From the NCBI GenBank assembly GCA_964017195.1, contig OZ024895.1, forward strand, positions 6,940,001 to 7,004,000: 64,000 bases of DNA, in the 5' to 3' direction. Source of the DNA: Siderastrea radians (Eukaryota; Cnidaria; Anthozoa; Scleractinia; Rhizangiidae). This document shows positions 1 to 12,151 of this stretch, in pieces. Each line of letters starts with the position of its first letter. Position 1 is the stretch's first letter. A program made the position numbers and the translations under genes. Below the pieces are notes generated by a model. The model was given only the letters and a program-made list of their open reading frames with translations, searched no databases and was not told where the DNA came from.

Positions 1-1724
1 GCGGCAGGTTGGTAAGAATGAGAAGTTTAATACTTAATTTCATCTTCCAAAAGTCTTCACCCTGGGACTGGAACAATTATGTGATCCTGTTGTAACAGCT
101 GAAAACGATTTAGCTCAACATGTGTTTCTCGAGTTTCTGAGTGGCTGGAACATACCACCGAAGGGTGGAAGATCAACTCCCAGAGGGGAAGCAGAATTTA
201 TTCTATGTTTACCCGCTCTGTTGTCATATTAACTATCAGTGCTTTTTATCATCAATAGAAGCGTTACTAAGAAGCCTATGATATCAGAAAGAATGTTTTA
301 ATTTGGCCTCTGCGTGAACAGTGGCAACGGTTCTGCATTATTGTGGTTTTTTTGGCTTCATAGCCTTCATACCAGTAAACTATTCACTATCTTCTTCTTG
401 AAATTGATGAGAGACTCTGGGAATTAGTTCAGGAATTGCACATTTTTCAATCTATAAAATCGTCAATCATTTGTCTGTCAAGAATATTTCTGGCGCTTTA
501 TTGCTAATTATAATTATTTTGGTCCGTTTCTGACAATGCAAAACGAAAAACAAAACAACATTTTCTTTTTCACGCAGTGTGTGATTGGAACAAGTTTAGT
601 GTCACAATGAGAGAGCCACCCAGCTTGAACTTTTTTAAGGGAGTTTGATGCTAATAGATAGAATAAAACTTCTATTCCTAGGTTGTTTGCGGCTTTTAAC
701 TGATCTTTCAATGTTATGTATTTTTAAATTTTTACCTTAAGTTTTGAATACCATTTACATTTCGTTTACGGGAAGCTCTCACTGTCAATCATACTATTAA
801 ATGGAACTTCCTCCCTAACCACTGTTGTTATCATTATTAAAAAGAGACTAGATGTCCAATCGCAATTCCAGAAAGCTTCCGGGAAAGGAACTCAACGGCT
901 CAAGCAACTGGTGGTTCTACCTAATTTTCAGTCTTAAGTGTGATCACCCGAATGATAACTTTTAAGCATTACTTTAATATGGTAATGTTTGTTTTGCTGT
1001 ACATGACAAGGTGGTTCTTACTATAACGTCTGTAGGTAAAATTGTAAAGTGTGTCTATTCAAAGAAAAGCTCTTTCGCAGTCCTTTCCTGGAATACTATT
1101 TATTGTGCTGTACACTGTGGTGATTCTAACTTTTGAGGCTGTGAATAAAATCGTACCATGGGCAATTATCTAGGTAAAAGTTATCAGAGCACTTCTTTCA
1201 TGCCGTTCAGTTTTGTTTTACAATGTAATTTGCGGCTTTATCCAGTTTCAATCAAGGCCGTTTTGGGGAGTTTAAGACAGCCCTTTCATTTGATCAAAAG
1301 AAAAGAATAAGACAATTGAACAGCGTGAAAAAATGAAAACTCGTTCTTAATTGATACAAATGTGATGGTGAATTTTAAGCCTGGTGAATATATGAGAAAG
1401 ATGGTTATTCAGTCAGTGACACGACGACTCAGAAAAGACCCGAGTTCACCCAACAGGAGTCGAACCTATGACCTTCAGGTTACTAGTCCAGATGCTGTAC
1501 CACCGGCTGAGCTACAGGAGACTCGTGGGAGCTAAGACCATTAAACGAGGTTCATGTGACAAACGTCCTGCATACTGCTAGGACTGAAATGTCCTGAATG
1601 GTCATGGTTCACGCCTACGGAACTGGTTAAACTACCTTTCGAGTTGTGGACGTTATAGCCAGCCTAGATAACCGCCCAGATTTCAGAGGCACTGAAAGTG
1701 TTGACCAAGTGAGTGTTGACTTAC
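1..1724 (-). other. Intron 1 of UGM copy 1, inverted duplicate of the copy 2 intron
   Basis: No exon is visible. Blocks across about 400-1370 are reverse-complement matches to 28580-29640 in the copy 2 intron, for example the stretch around 590-680 against 29390-29470 and around 970-1020 against 29000-29060. Indels are frequent, so the intron diverged freely while exon 1 was conserved. A tRNA-derived repeat at 1447-1530 is present only in this copy. Confidence 0.6.
1447..1530 (-). repeat. tRNA-derived SINE head or tRNA pseudogene
   Basis: Read on the minus strand this has a polymerase III A box (TAGCTCAGCCGGTGG) and a perfect B box (GGTTCGACTCC) at tRNA-like spacing, and the T stem pairs. 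The acceptor and anticodon stems pair poorly, so a working tRNA is unlikely. It lies in the intron of UGM copy 1 and has no counterpart in copy 2, so it inserted after the duplication. Confidence 0.55.
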
Positions 1725-1836
1725 CAAAATGAGATTTCAGAATTCCCAACTGGTCTAAATAAACAAACAGAAGGAACGTGATAGCCATCAAGAGTCCAAA
1801 CATATAAAAAATTCTTTTAGATGTGTACGACATCAT
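1725..1836 (-). CDS. UGM-DUF3431 gene copy 1, exon 1 (partial gene)
   Basis: This first coding exon encodes a short basic head (MMSYTSKR) and a hydrophobic segment, a type II signal anchor. It is the same length (112 bp) and has the same phase (1) and donor (G|GTAAG) as exon 1 of copy 2 at 27627-27738; the two peptides differ at only a few positions. An alternative start five codons upstream (MYPAK, at 1851) is open here but is not an ATG in copy 2, so 1836 is preferred. The following intron runs leftward to the window edge, so the catalytic exon would lie outside the window and could be intact, broken or absent. Sequence similarity to copy 2 stops abruptly just upstream of this exon, so its original promoter is not adjacent. 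Confidence 0.7.
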
Positions 1837-1859
1837 CTTTGCTGGATACATTTTGTTAC

Positions 1860-3418
1860 CAATTAAAATTCAATAATTGGGGGTCGAAATTAAGAAACAC
1901 AAAATGTCATTGCTTCAAGCACTTTTGCTTTTGTTTACCGATCTTCTATTCAATCAGTTATCGCTTATGTTTGCTTAAGGCTATTTTCGCTTATGTTTGC
2001 TTTCGGATTATTTGGGTTGTGCTTTTTCTTGTTTTGAGGTGTAGGGACATACATAAATAGAGGATATTCCGGAGCGGCGCGAAGACATGAATTTTAGTTT
2101 CGAGTGGTGAAAACATTATCTTACGAACGAGCGCAGCAAGTGAGTAAAAAGATGTTTTCAATTCATATCTTCAAGGCACCGTGTAATTTTCTTTTTATTA
2201 TATAGACAAAACCAAACAAACTAAAATCAAATTAGCATGCCTTTATTTTCAACGGCTAGTTACGCCTTGACACATGTAAGACTGTAAAATCGAGCAGTGT
2301 TTTTTTTTTAAATAAACAACTTACAATACCATTATAAAATGAAACAATAATGCTTTTAATTTAAAAATGATTGCTTGAATAAGACAAATCTACTGCTACT
2401 GGACCTACTGGCCCTGACTTTCTTCAATTGAATATTCCAAAATAATTCTTCTTCTTTTAAAATGATATTTTGTTTCCGAGGGCCTGCAATTGAAACCGAA
2501 GAATCTGACATCGTATTCTGTTTTCTTTGTGGTATTTTCATTTTCTTTAGAAAACATACTAAATCGTCATATGAAATGTCAACAAACTGTCGAGAAGCCG
2601 CCATTGCGAAGAACAGACAAGAAGGAGCAAAACGACAAAAAGCGGGAACCATATTGCGCTCGCACATCCGGGACCTTTCGTACATAACGTTTGCCATTAT
2701 TACTTTACCGAGTGAAAATATGGAAAATACGAGTGTTTTACTTTCCGGTAAAACACTGATGCCCATATAATAAATTCCAGTATTTGCAAGTTTGGGGACT
2801 AAAATAATATATAAACTTTGATTTCAAACATTTTTGGAGCAGTATTGTATTTTCAATCAAGCAGTCTACAAGCTGATATTAGACCTGTGTAAATCATTTC
2901 AGTCTATAACTTAAACGTAGCTATACACATGCGCTTGTTCGGAATGTAAATGCTGCGTGGGCTGCTTGATCTTTTAATTTTGTCCTTTTGTTCAGGTCTA
3001 GCAAATGGAAATACAAAACTTTTAATAGATTAAAAGTCATAAATTAAAATACTCGCATAAAAGGACGAAATCAGTGTTTCTCTTGTACTCACTGAATATT
3101 CGCTTTTATATTCGACGAACAGCTTTCCATTTCATAATAGACCAGAAGATTTACTTGTATTTTTAGCTGCTATTCCTTTTCTTTATCTCCTGAATAGAAT
3201 CCAATTTTACAATAGAATGTGATTTCTATATATCTTTGGATATAGATTTTGCTTTACTAAAATGTAAACTTCTGTAATTTGAATTGTTCCTTTTATTGTT
3301 ATTTTAGCTAAGTTGGCTTTGTTCAGCCTATCCTATTGAGTGATCCAGCTACCGATGGTATAAATTAAGCGTTCTTGTAATTGTACATTGATCCTGAAGT
3401 CTCGAAGATTAAAGAGTG
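1860..3418. other. AT-rich intergenic DNA between UGM copy 1 and the transposon
   Basis: No supported gene. A 136-codon minus-strand frame (2356-2766) contains MAASRQFVDISYDDL and could be a stray first exon, but no domain is recognisable and no partner exon is visible. The stretch is unrelated to sequence upstream of UGM copy 2, so it is probably inserted material. Confidence 0.4.
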
Positions 3419-3802
3419 TTTACCACCATTTTCACTACTACGCGACTTTTCTTTTCAAAACACTTCTGAGAACTTTGCAATACGCTTCCGTCAATCATAC
3501 CTTATATGGGAAGTGTCTGATGTTACCGCAATTGAACTGAGCTCGAAGGAATAAAGATGGCGCCAAATTATCCCGTAAATTTGAGCTGGTGAGTCATATA
3601 TTGACTAGTAAGAGGCTTTAGAGTCGTTGATGTTGCAAGAATACTTCACGTTTGGCAGATATTTGTAAAGAAATTTCGACATTTCTTCAGAATTAAATAC
3701 CCGCTCGGTGGATTATCCTATGCGGCGGATGGTAAGCTTCGTGAATAAGCTAAACCGAAGTGTGAAGTAAAAATTCTAGCTTTTCTGACCTGAAAATAGC
3801 AC
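3419..3802 (+). repeat. Left outer terminal inverted repeat
   Basis: Reverse complement of 17632-18023. It contains ATGGCGCCAAATTATCCC starting at 3557, followed by a consensus splice donor (GTGAGT at 3589), both preserved in the right copy. The TIR may therefore supply a promoter and a first exon of about 11 codons to genes reading inward from either end. In the right TIR the minisatellite follows directly; here a palindrome intervenes. Confidence 0.8.
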
Positions 3803-4843
3803 ACGACATGTTATTCACCACGAGTATAATCTGGCAATATCCCGAAGTGTACGAGGACGAAATTCAGGAGTGGATAGAGTATGCAACGGTAAAACGAATC
3901 ATGATCAGCGTGCGATCAACCGATTCGTGAAGAAAATGGGTTTGACAAGAAGAAAGCTGAAGAAACGTACGTATGGCTTGTTGGATTGTTTTTGCAAGAA
4001 ACACTGCTAATTCTAGTCACCTATCACCCGAGGAATGGAATGAAAAACAAAGCATAAGAGCTTTATAACGTTTATTGTTCTACGTGAATGTTAACGCTGT
4101 GACCTGATAGCAAGAAAAGTCTGAAAAATCGTTATTTATAAAAGCGGGAACGGGGAAATATCAAGGAAAATATTTAAGCACAGTTTCATGTTTACTTCTT
4201 CGTTATAGCTCACTGTGATTACCAAAGAACGTGATAAGCGAAACAGGGCGATGTATCGTCGTAGGTCATCGCTAAATTTCACTGAGAACAGTTGCTATTT
4301 ATAGATGAATCAGAACTTCTCAGACTCATCAATAAATAGCAACTGTTCTCGGTGAAATTCAGCGATCCTACGACAATAGACCGCCCTGTTTCCCTCATCT
4401 CGTTCTTTGGCAATCGTCTTGAGCTATAACGAAGAAGTAAACTTGAAAGTAAGCTTAAATATTTTCCTCGATTCTCCGTTCCTGCTTGTAGAAATAACAA
4501 TTTCCCTATCATGTCACAGCGTTATATGTTTACATTCTCGAAACGTAGAACAACAAACGTTACAAGCGCATTATAAGCTTATGCTTTATTTTGTTTTTTC
4601 AATTCATTCCGGAGTCCGGAGGTGATGGGTTATTAGAATTAGTAGTGTTCCTTCCAAAAAAATGCAACAAGTCATACGTACCTTTCTTCTTGTAAAACCC
4701 ATTTTCTTCGCGAATCGGTTGATCGCACGCCGATCATGATTCGTTTTCCCGTTGCATACTCTATCCACTCTTGAATTTCGTCCTCGTACACTTTGGGATA
4801 CTGCCAGATTATTCTCGTGGTGAATAACATGTCGTGTGTACGG
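3798..4843. mobile_element. Palindromic (foldback) insertion inside the left TIR
   Basis: Two arms face each other around about 4310. ACACGACATGTTATTCACC at the left is matched by its reverse complement at the right, and the centre holds inverted copies around AATAGCAACTGTTCTC. In the right TIR the two flanks are contiguous (GCACACGTACGG), so this is an insertion. Both arms keep a coding-like stretch (MLFTTSIIWQYPEVYEDE in the left arm, then a Lys/Arg-rich segment containing INRFVKKMGLTRRKLKK in another frame), suggesting a derivative of an element with its own gene. Its superfamily is not identified. Confidence 0.65.
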
Positions 4844-4959
4844 TGGCCCGTAAGTGCCATCCTAAATAATACTAAATAACACGTTGGCTTAAAGAAAAAT
4901 ATTACATTCTTTGGATCCAAAGATTTTACCCCAGACTCAATTGTTGCTTTTGTACCATT

Positions 4960-5710
4960 GGATCCAAAGTTATAACAACGGATCCAGAGTTTTCATTACG
5001 GATCCAGAGTTATAACTACAGATCCAAAGTTATTACTACGGATCCACAGTTATTACTACGGATCCAAAGTTATTACTACGGATCCAAAGTTATTACTACG
5101 GATCCACAGTTTTTACTACGGATCCACAGTTTTTACTACGGATCCAAAGTTATTACTACGGATCCAAAGTTATTACTACGGATCCACAGTTTTTACTACG
5201 GATCCAAAGTTATTACTACGGATCCAAAGTTTTTACTTCGGATCCACAGTTATTACTACGGATCCACAGTTTTTACTACGGATCCAAAGTTATTACTACG
5301 GATCCAAAGTTATTACTACGGATCCAAAGTTATTACTACGGATCCAAAGTTATTACTACGGATCCACAGTTTTTACTACGGATCCAAAGTTATTACTACG
5401 GATCCAAAGTTTTTACTTCGGATCCACAGTTATTACTACGGATCCACAGTTTTTACTACGGATCCAAAGTTATTACTACGGATCCAAAGTTATTACTACG
5501 GATCCAAAGTTTTTACTACGGATCCAAAGTTATTACTACGGATCCAAAGTTTTTACTTCGGATCCACAGTTATTACTACGGATCCACAGTTTTTACTACG
5601 GATCCAAAGTTATTACTACGGATCCAAAGTTATTACTACGGATCCAAAGTTTTTACTACGGATCCAAAGTTATTACTACGGATCCACAGTTATTACTATG
5701 GATCCAAAAA
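4960..5710 (+). repeat. GGATCC 20-bp minisatellite, array 1 (about 38 units)
   Basis: Repeats of the form GGATCCAAAGTTATTACTAC, with recurring variants CACAGT for CAAAGT, TTTTTAC for TTATTAC and CTTC for CTAC. Each unit carries a BamHI site in a short palindromic context (TTTGGATCCAAA). The subterminal position and opposite orientation at the other end suggest transposase-binding repeats, which is inference. Confidence 0.9.
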
Positions 5711-6149
5711 TTTCACACCAAATGTAAAGTTCTACCTCCCTCGAACACGTGACACCGCGTCCGTGTTCCAATATGGCGGACCTGATGGAGGAAGGTTGAA
5801 GCTGGTGTAGAAGCGGTACGTTTCTCTCCATTACTTTTCCCTTATGATCGTGATGAAAGGTATTATTACATAAGTAAGTCCTTAACTAGGACATTCATTT
5901 GAATTTCGAGTGTTAAAGTTTTCCATAAAAAGTGATGTATTAATGTCAATTCTATTTGTTATACAGTAGAACCCCGCTAACTCGCGATCGAACTCGGTTC
6001 GAACTCCCCACTATCTCGAACTCAAACCTACGGTGGCCCGTAAGTGCCATCCTAAATAATACTAAATAACACGTTGGCTTAAAGAAAAATATTACATTCT
6101 TTGGATCCAAAGATTTTACCCCAGACTCAATTGTTGCTTTTGTACCATT

Positions 6150-6720
6150 GGATCCAAAGTTATAACAACGGATCCAGAGTTTTCATTACGGATCCAGAGT
6201 TATAACTACAGATCCAAAGTTATTACTACGGATCCACAGTTATTACTACGGATCCAAAGTTATTACTACGGATCCAAAGTTATTACTACGGATCCACAGT
6301 TTTTACTACGGATCCACAGTTTTTACTACGGATCCAAAGTTATTACTACGGATCCAAAGTTATTACTACGGATCCACAGTTTTTACTACGGATCCAAAGT
6401 TATTACTACGGATCCAAAGTTTTTACTTCGGATCCACAGTTATTACTACGGATCCACAGTTTTTACTACGGATCCAAAGTTATTACTACGGATCCAAAGT
6501 TATTACTACGGATCCAAAGTTTTTACTACGGATCCAAAGTTATTACTACGGATCCAAAGTTTTTACTTCGGATCCACAGTTATTACTACGGATCCACAGT
6601 TTTTACTACGGATCCAAAGTTATTACTACGGATCCAAAGTTATTACTACGGATCCAAAGTTTTTACTACGGATCCAAAGTTATTACTACGGATCCACAGT
6701 TATTACTATGGATCCAAAAA
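6150..6720 (+). repeat. GGATCC 20-bp minisatellite, array 2 (about 29 units)
   Basis: Same repeat as array 1. The order of variants matches array 3, as expected from duplication of the entire unit rather than independent growth. Confidence 0.9.
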
Positions 6721-7159
6721 TTTCACACCAAATGTAAAGTTCTACCTCCCTCGAACACGTGACACCGCGTCCGTGTTCCAATATGGCGGACCTGATGGAG
6801 GAAGGTTGAAGCTGGTGTAGAAGCGGTACGTTTCTCTCCATTACTTTTCCCTTATGATCGTGATGAAAGGTATTATTACATAAGTAAGTCCTTAACTAGG
6901 ACATTCATTTGAATTTCGAGTGTTAAAGTTTTCCATAAAAAGTGATGTATTAATGTCAATTCTATTTGTTATACAGTAGAACCCCGCTAACTCGCGATCG
7001 AACTCGGTTCGAACTCCCCACTATCTCGAACTCAAACCTACGGTGGCCCGTAAGTGCCATCCTAAATAATACTAAATAACACGTTGGCTTAAAGAAAAAT
7101 ATTACATTCTTTGGATCCAAAGATTTTACCCCAGACTCAATTGTTGCTTTTGTACCATT

Positions 7160-7730
7160 GGATCCAAAGTTATAACAACGGATCCAGAGTTTTCATTACG
7201 GATCCAGAGTTATAACTACAGATCCAAAGTTATTACTACGGATCCACAGTTATTACTACGGATCCAAAGTTATTACTACGGATCCAAAGTTATTACTACG
7301 GATCCACAGTTTTTACTACGGATCCACAGTTTTTACTACGGATCCAAAGTTATTACTACGGATCCAAAGTTATTACTACGGATCCACAGTTTTTACTACG
7401 GATCCAAAGTTATTACTACGGATCCAAAGTTTTTACTTCGGATCCACAGTTATTACTACGGATCCACAGTTTTTACTACGGATCCAAAGTTATTACTACG
7501 GATCCAAAGTTATTACTACGGATCCAAAGTTTTTACTACGGATCCAAAGTTATTACTACGGATCCAAAGTTTTTACTTCGGATCCACAGTTATTACTACG
7601 GATCCACAGTTTTTACTACGGATCCAAAGTTATTACTACGGATCCAAAGTTATTACTACGGATCCAAAGTTTTTACTACGGATCCAAAGTTATTACTACG
7701 GATCCACAGTTATTACTATGGATCCAAAAA
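7160..7730 (+). repeat. GGATCC 20-bp minisatellite, array 3 (about 29 units)
   Basis: Apparently identical in sequence and variant order to array 2. Confidence 0.9.
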
Positions 7731-7983
7731 TTTCACACCAAATGTAAAGTTCTACCTCCCTCGAACACGTGACACCGCGTCCGTGTTCCAATATGGCGGA
7801 CCTGATGGAGGAAGGTTGAAGCTGGTGTAGAAGCGGTACGTTTCTCTCCATTACTTTTCCCTTATGATCGTGATGAAAGGTATTATTACATAAGTAAGTC
7901 CTTAACTAGGACATTCATTTGAATTTCGAGTGTTAAAGTTTTCCATAAAAAGTGATGTATTAATGTCAATTCTATTTGTTATA

Positions 7984-8211
7984 CAGTAGAACCCCGCTAA
8001 CTCGCGATCGAACTCGGTTCGAACTCCCCACTATCTCGAACTCAAACCCATTCCCCTTGCCCTTGTTTTTCAGTCATTTACTATCGGCTTACTCGAATCC
8101 CAGCTTCGAGTAGCCGGTAGTAAATGAATGAAAAACAAGGCCGCAAGAGGAATGGGTTTGAGTTCGAGATAGTACCGCGTTCGAGTTATCGGACTTAGCG
8201 GGGTTCTACTG
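7984..8211. mobile_element. pogo/Tc1-like MITE with TA target duplication
   Basis: TIRs begin CAGTAGAACCCCGCTAACTC and end in the reverse complement, flanked by TA on both sides (7982-7983 and 8212-8213). The interior is largely palindromic (CTCGAACTCAAACCCATTCC and its mirror). The CAGTAGAACC terminus and TA duplication are typical of pogo-like members of the Tc1/mariner group. There is no coding capacity. Confidence 0.8.
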
Positions 8212-8268
8212 TATTGGGTCTTCGAGTTCTTGATATATTATGTAGCTCAGGTTGCAAAGTAGCTAACT

Positions 8269-9547
8269 GTGATTTGTCTCATAGGAATAGCAATGGTGTT
8301 AGGCTACCTATTCTGCATTGTCATCTTCTTACCAACGCATGGTGTGGATGCAGTGCTTCCACCACATGTTGCTACCCTTACACATCTGGACAGGGACTCG
8401 TTAATTGTGCATTATTTTCATCTTGGATTTGACTATGGCGAGATTCTGGGCTTTCTACTTTTTTGCCATGGCATTCAAATCAGTCTTCGTCAGCTTAAGC
8501 GAATTCTTAATGCCAGTGGTTTATACAGGAGGCGGTCTTACAGCAACCCGACTGAAGTGATAAGGGCAGTGGAAAGGGAGCTTCGAGGGGGTGGTAGTCT
8601 CTTAGGATATCGCCAAATGCACCAAAGGTTACGGCGTCGTTATGGTTTTACTATTAATCGCGAGTCTGTTCGTCTTATATTGAAGACGCTTGATCCTGAT
8701 GGTGTGGAACAACGTTCACGTCGTAGGTTACGAAGACGGCAATACCGCTCTAAAGGCCCCAATTACATTTGGCACATGGATGGGTATGATAAACTCAAAC
8801 CTTATGGATTTTGCATTCATGGAGCCATAGACGGATATAGCCGCCGAATCATGTGGCTCAAGGTCGGGAGAAGCAATAACAACCCAAGAATTGTAGCATC
8901 ATATTTTCTTGATTGTGTCAAAGAATTAGGAGGTGTTCCTCGTATAATCCGTGGTGATCAAGGAACTGAAAATGTGAATGTGGCGGCTATGCAGCGCTTC
9001 TTTCGCTGTGATGCCCAAGATGATTTTGCAGGCCAGAAAAGCTTTATTTACGGACGATCAGTTTCGAATCAGAGGATTGAAGCGTGGTGGGGGTGTCTGA
9101 GGCACTCCGAAACTGATTGGTGGATAAATTTTTTCAAGGATTTGAAGGACCAAGGGCTATACAATGATTGCGATCCAATCCAAGTGGAGTGTCTTTTATT
9201 TTGTTTTATGCCTTTTAATTGAAGATGAACTAATCCGTGTGGTACAGGAGTGGAATCTTCACAAGATAAGACCCTCATCTAACGAATCCTCTCCCCCGGG
9301 TAGACCAGAAACCTTGTATTTTTTGCCTGAAGTCACCGGTACAAGCTCCTATCTAAATGATGTCCCAGCAACTGACATAGATGTAGCGGAGGATGTCTGT
9401 TGTGAATCTCCAGATACAAATGTCGCTGATACCTTTGCAGAGCTGGCACAGATAATCATGGATGAAAAAGGGCTAGAAATGCCAAGCAATCCTCAAAGCG
9501 CACTAGATCTTTATTTAGAAATTCTCGTTTCCATAGAAGATATTTAA
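8269..9547 (+). pseudogene. IS3-like DDE transposase, one frameshift
   Basis: The transposase of the 14.6 kb element. An N-terminal helix-turn-helix-like part (LGFDYGEILGFLL, ISLRQLKRIL) precedes an integrase-type RNase H fold with the three expected acidic residues: WHMDGYDK, RGDQGTEN and NQRIEAWWG, with about 40 residues between the second Asp and the Glu. This is the retroviral-integrase/IS3 arrangement. The first 317-codon frame stops at 9222. The family-like sequence continues in the +1 frame from about 9215 (IEDELIRVVQEWNLHKIRPS, then GRPETLYFLPE) to 9547, so one extra T in the run at about 9213-9216 would explain the break. A splice acceptor (CTCATAG) ends at 8284 and the first ATG is at 8293, so an upstream exon in the TIR is possible. 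Family membership is confident, the superfamily name less so. Confidence 0.8.
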
Positions 9548-10989
9548 GAGCTCTGCGGTTCGAAATCAATGATTTCATTCTCTTGGAACATTGCTACCTA
9601 ATGGGTGTTGGTCAACTGAAGAAAATTTACCACAAACTAACAGTAAACTAAAACGCGATTTTTTTGTGTCCCTTCTTGCAGAAGGTGTTAGCACAGATAG
9701 ATATCGTAAGAGAAAGAATGTCGTATTATTGATAACAGCAGATGATCCGCAGGGAATGGCTTCAAACGCAGATGAAGCTCTTAGTTCAACTTTGTTCTTT
9801 TACCACCCCACTATAGAAGTGAAGATAATAGTTTTACTGAACATGGTGTTCTAAATTGGATGAGGTTGTTCGCCGAGTCCAATTTGGCAGTCAGAAGAGT
9901 TATTTACTGAATTAGACAGTAAGTAGTGAAAACTATGTGCTTGGATGAGATTTAGTCTAATAAGCGTAAAAATCAATACTCCAAAGGTCATAGAATATTC
10001 AAAACATTTATTTACGTTTACTAATATCAACTGTAAGATTATAATGGAAATGCCGTAGCATTTACTAAAAGTAACCCCAATATCATAACAGCAACATGTA
10101 AGCTAAAAAAGTACTTTTTGCTTGTTTCAGTTAATGGAATTTGAAAACGTTAATGTAAAATTATGCTATTGGAACTTATCCTAGCAGATCAGTACCAATG
10201 TTGTACAAACGTCAAGTTTAATTACAACTGCACTCCATAACGCAACAATGCCATAACCTTATAAACTTGATTTAAACGCGCTTTACCCTTTTCCCAGAGA
10301 GGAAAACTTGGAATTAGAATATTCCTGATTAAGAAATATATCTGATGGCACTAGTACATGCATTAGCACTTCTGGCAATACATGTTAGGATATACATTGT
10401 AATCCATCTGTACCCTAATACTTCTTTTTTTAGAACTTGAAACTACAGTTTTAACAGTAAAACATAATCTTGGTTGAGAAATCGTAGTTAGAATTAACTT
10501 CTAATGATTAGTCCAGATTTTGCATTTCCCCAATCGTTTTCAGCCACGATCCAGACAATGGCGAAGTTTTTATTTTGTTGCACTTAATACGTATTGACAA
10601 TCATTATACATTATCACAATCACTTTTTATTTGAAGACCCTTGAATCGATAAAAATCGATAAACAAACCAACATCGAGATCGTAATACTGTTAAATCATA
10701 CGTAAAATTTAATATAATTTATAACAATTATCCGTTTATCCCATAAGGTAAAACAACAACAGGAACGATGAATACAACTTTTAACTAATTAAAACACTAA
10801 AGCACGACTCGTTTCACCGCCCACATCAAAAGAACGCGAGTGTTATAGTCGGCGCGTGAAAACTTTCACGACTTTTGAACGAAAGTATTTGATTGCCTGA
10901 GTTGTTCATGCGGATAAGACACAAAATAATACATTCTTTGCAAGCTGAAGAGGCGATGTGTCCCTTCTCGCATCAAGTGTGACTTCAAA
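9548..10989. other. Spacer between the two convergent transposon genes
   Basis: Holds the 3' flanks of the transposase (plus) and the HECT gene (minus). An 87-codon frame at 9591-9854 has no recognisable domain. The rest is AT-rich with no feature seen. Confidence 0.5.
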
Positions 10990-12151
10990 TTAGACAATGT
11001 CCATTTCCCAATCTTCGGACTTGAGAATGTTATTAAACTCTTCTCTCAACTCCGGAAATGATAGATAGGTCGAAGGCAGTTCCAAGGTGTTGCTGCAGGC
11101 GTGTGCTATTGGCCGTCGAGCGCATCCCTCAGTGTTGGTGAAACTAACCTGCCACGAATCGAACAACATCAAATCCGAGCCACTAAAGAAACGAAGGAAA
11201 GTCGTCAGCATTCTCGAGTCCACGCCTTTGATGAAACGCTTTAAAAATTTAAGCGAATCCCTTTCTTCCTGGGTGTTTGCTTTGCACTCAATCGTATCCA
11301 ACACTTTGGAGTTTGTTGGAGTCAGCTGATCATAAAAACACAGCAGTGATTCAACTGTGGGAAAGCTATCTGCCAGAGTTGTGATGATTTCTTTCCAACA
11401 GTCTGCTACGTACTGCGGCCTTTATATCAGCTCTTTGTGGGCCACCTCGATCACAGTTTTTAGGATTGTGCTCTTTGTTACACCTCGCTTGCATTCAAAA
11501 GTGCTTAGCAATTCAATCAGCTCTTCGTCGTCAGCCTCGATCTCTCCATTCACACATTTTTCGACGACTTTGCGCTCGACCTTCGAGACGTATTGCATGA
11601 ATGATTCAAGAAGCATATTATCAGAAACGGCGGATTCACTGAAAAGGCAAGAGGCAACAAATGTTTTCGACAAACGAAGGGGAAAATATTGGTGCACTTG
11701 GTAGCCCGTCAACAGGATTCTTGCGATTGCCTCCCATTCTTTTCTCTGGAAATCGTGCCTTATGAATGGCACCCGTTCACCTTCCCCCAACATGAGCGAA
11801 TCGTAGACATCTTTCCAGAAAAGACTTAACGCGTCCTTGAACACGCCTGAACCTCTTCCTTGTTCTGCAGTACCCCTCTCGTTTATCATTTCCACCATAA
11901 TATGACAGTTCATGATTGATGGATCTGTGAAAATATCAATCATGTCTTGCCTGATATTTCCTCTGTGAACTGTTATAATACGACTCTGAAAACCACCCCG
12001 ATTGTTGCTGGTAACCTCTGCGTTTGTTTCGGTAGGATTCCCATAAGTTCCATAAGAGCGTTCAGTATTCGAATCACTTATATCTCTTCCTGTAGTGGGG
12101 CCAGCGACTGAAACAGCTGATTGTGCGGCATCGTGGGTATCATCGCATGAT
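10990..12151 (-). CDS. HECT gene exon 4, HECT domain with an internal TAA
   Basis: Acceptor TTTAAG, phase 2 join making Arg. The exon reads 242 codons to TAA at 11422-11424, then 143 more in-frame codons ending at TAA 10990-10992. The second part keeps the C-lobe and the catalytic Cys, so translation that stops at the TAA would lack activity. Confidence 0.8.

Larger units (their letters stand above)
4841..8050. repeat. Tandem triplication of a TIR unit of about 1 kb
   Basis: Three units start with CGGTGGCCCGTAAGTGCC at 4841, 6031 and 7041. Units 2 and 3 are 1010 bp each and look identical by eye; unit 1 is 1190 bp because its minisatellite has nine extra 20-bp repeats. Each unit has a leader, the GGATCC array, a decayed exon-1-like block (ATGGCGGACCTGATGGAGG, then a stop, and a donor-like GTACGT) and the first about 70 bp of a TIR ending in the pogo-like MITE. 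Only the third unit runs on into a complete MITE, so duplication followed that insertion. A single unit is present in the right TIR. Confidence 0.85.

Noticed and set aside
2356..2766. 136-codon minus-strand and 102-codon plus-strand frames
   Set aside because: No domain, no splice partner and overlapping antisense frames; kept only as a note on the region.
4960..7730. Regular arrays that might suggest CRISPR
   Set aside because: The repeats are contiguous with no unique spacers, and the context is an animal transposon.
9591..9854. 87-codon frame after the transposase
   Set aside because: No recognisable homology, and it lies in the 3' flank of the transposase.
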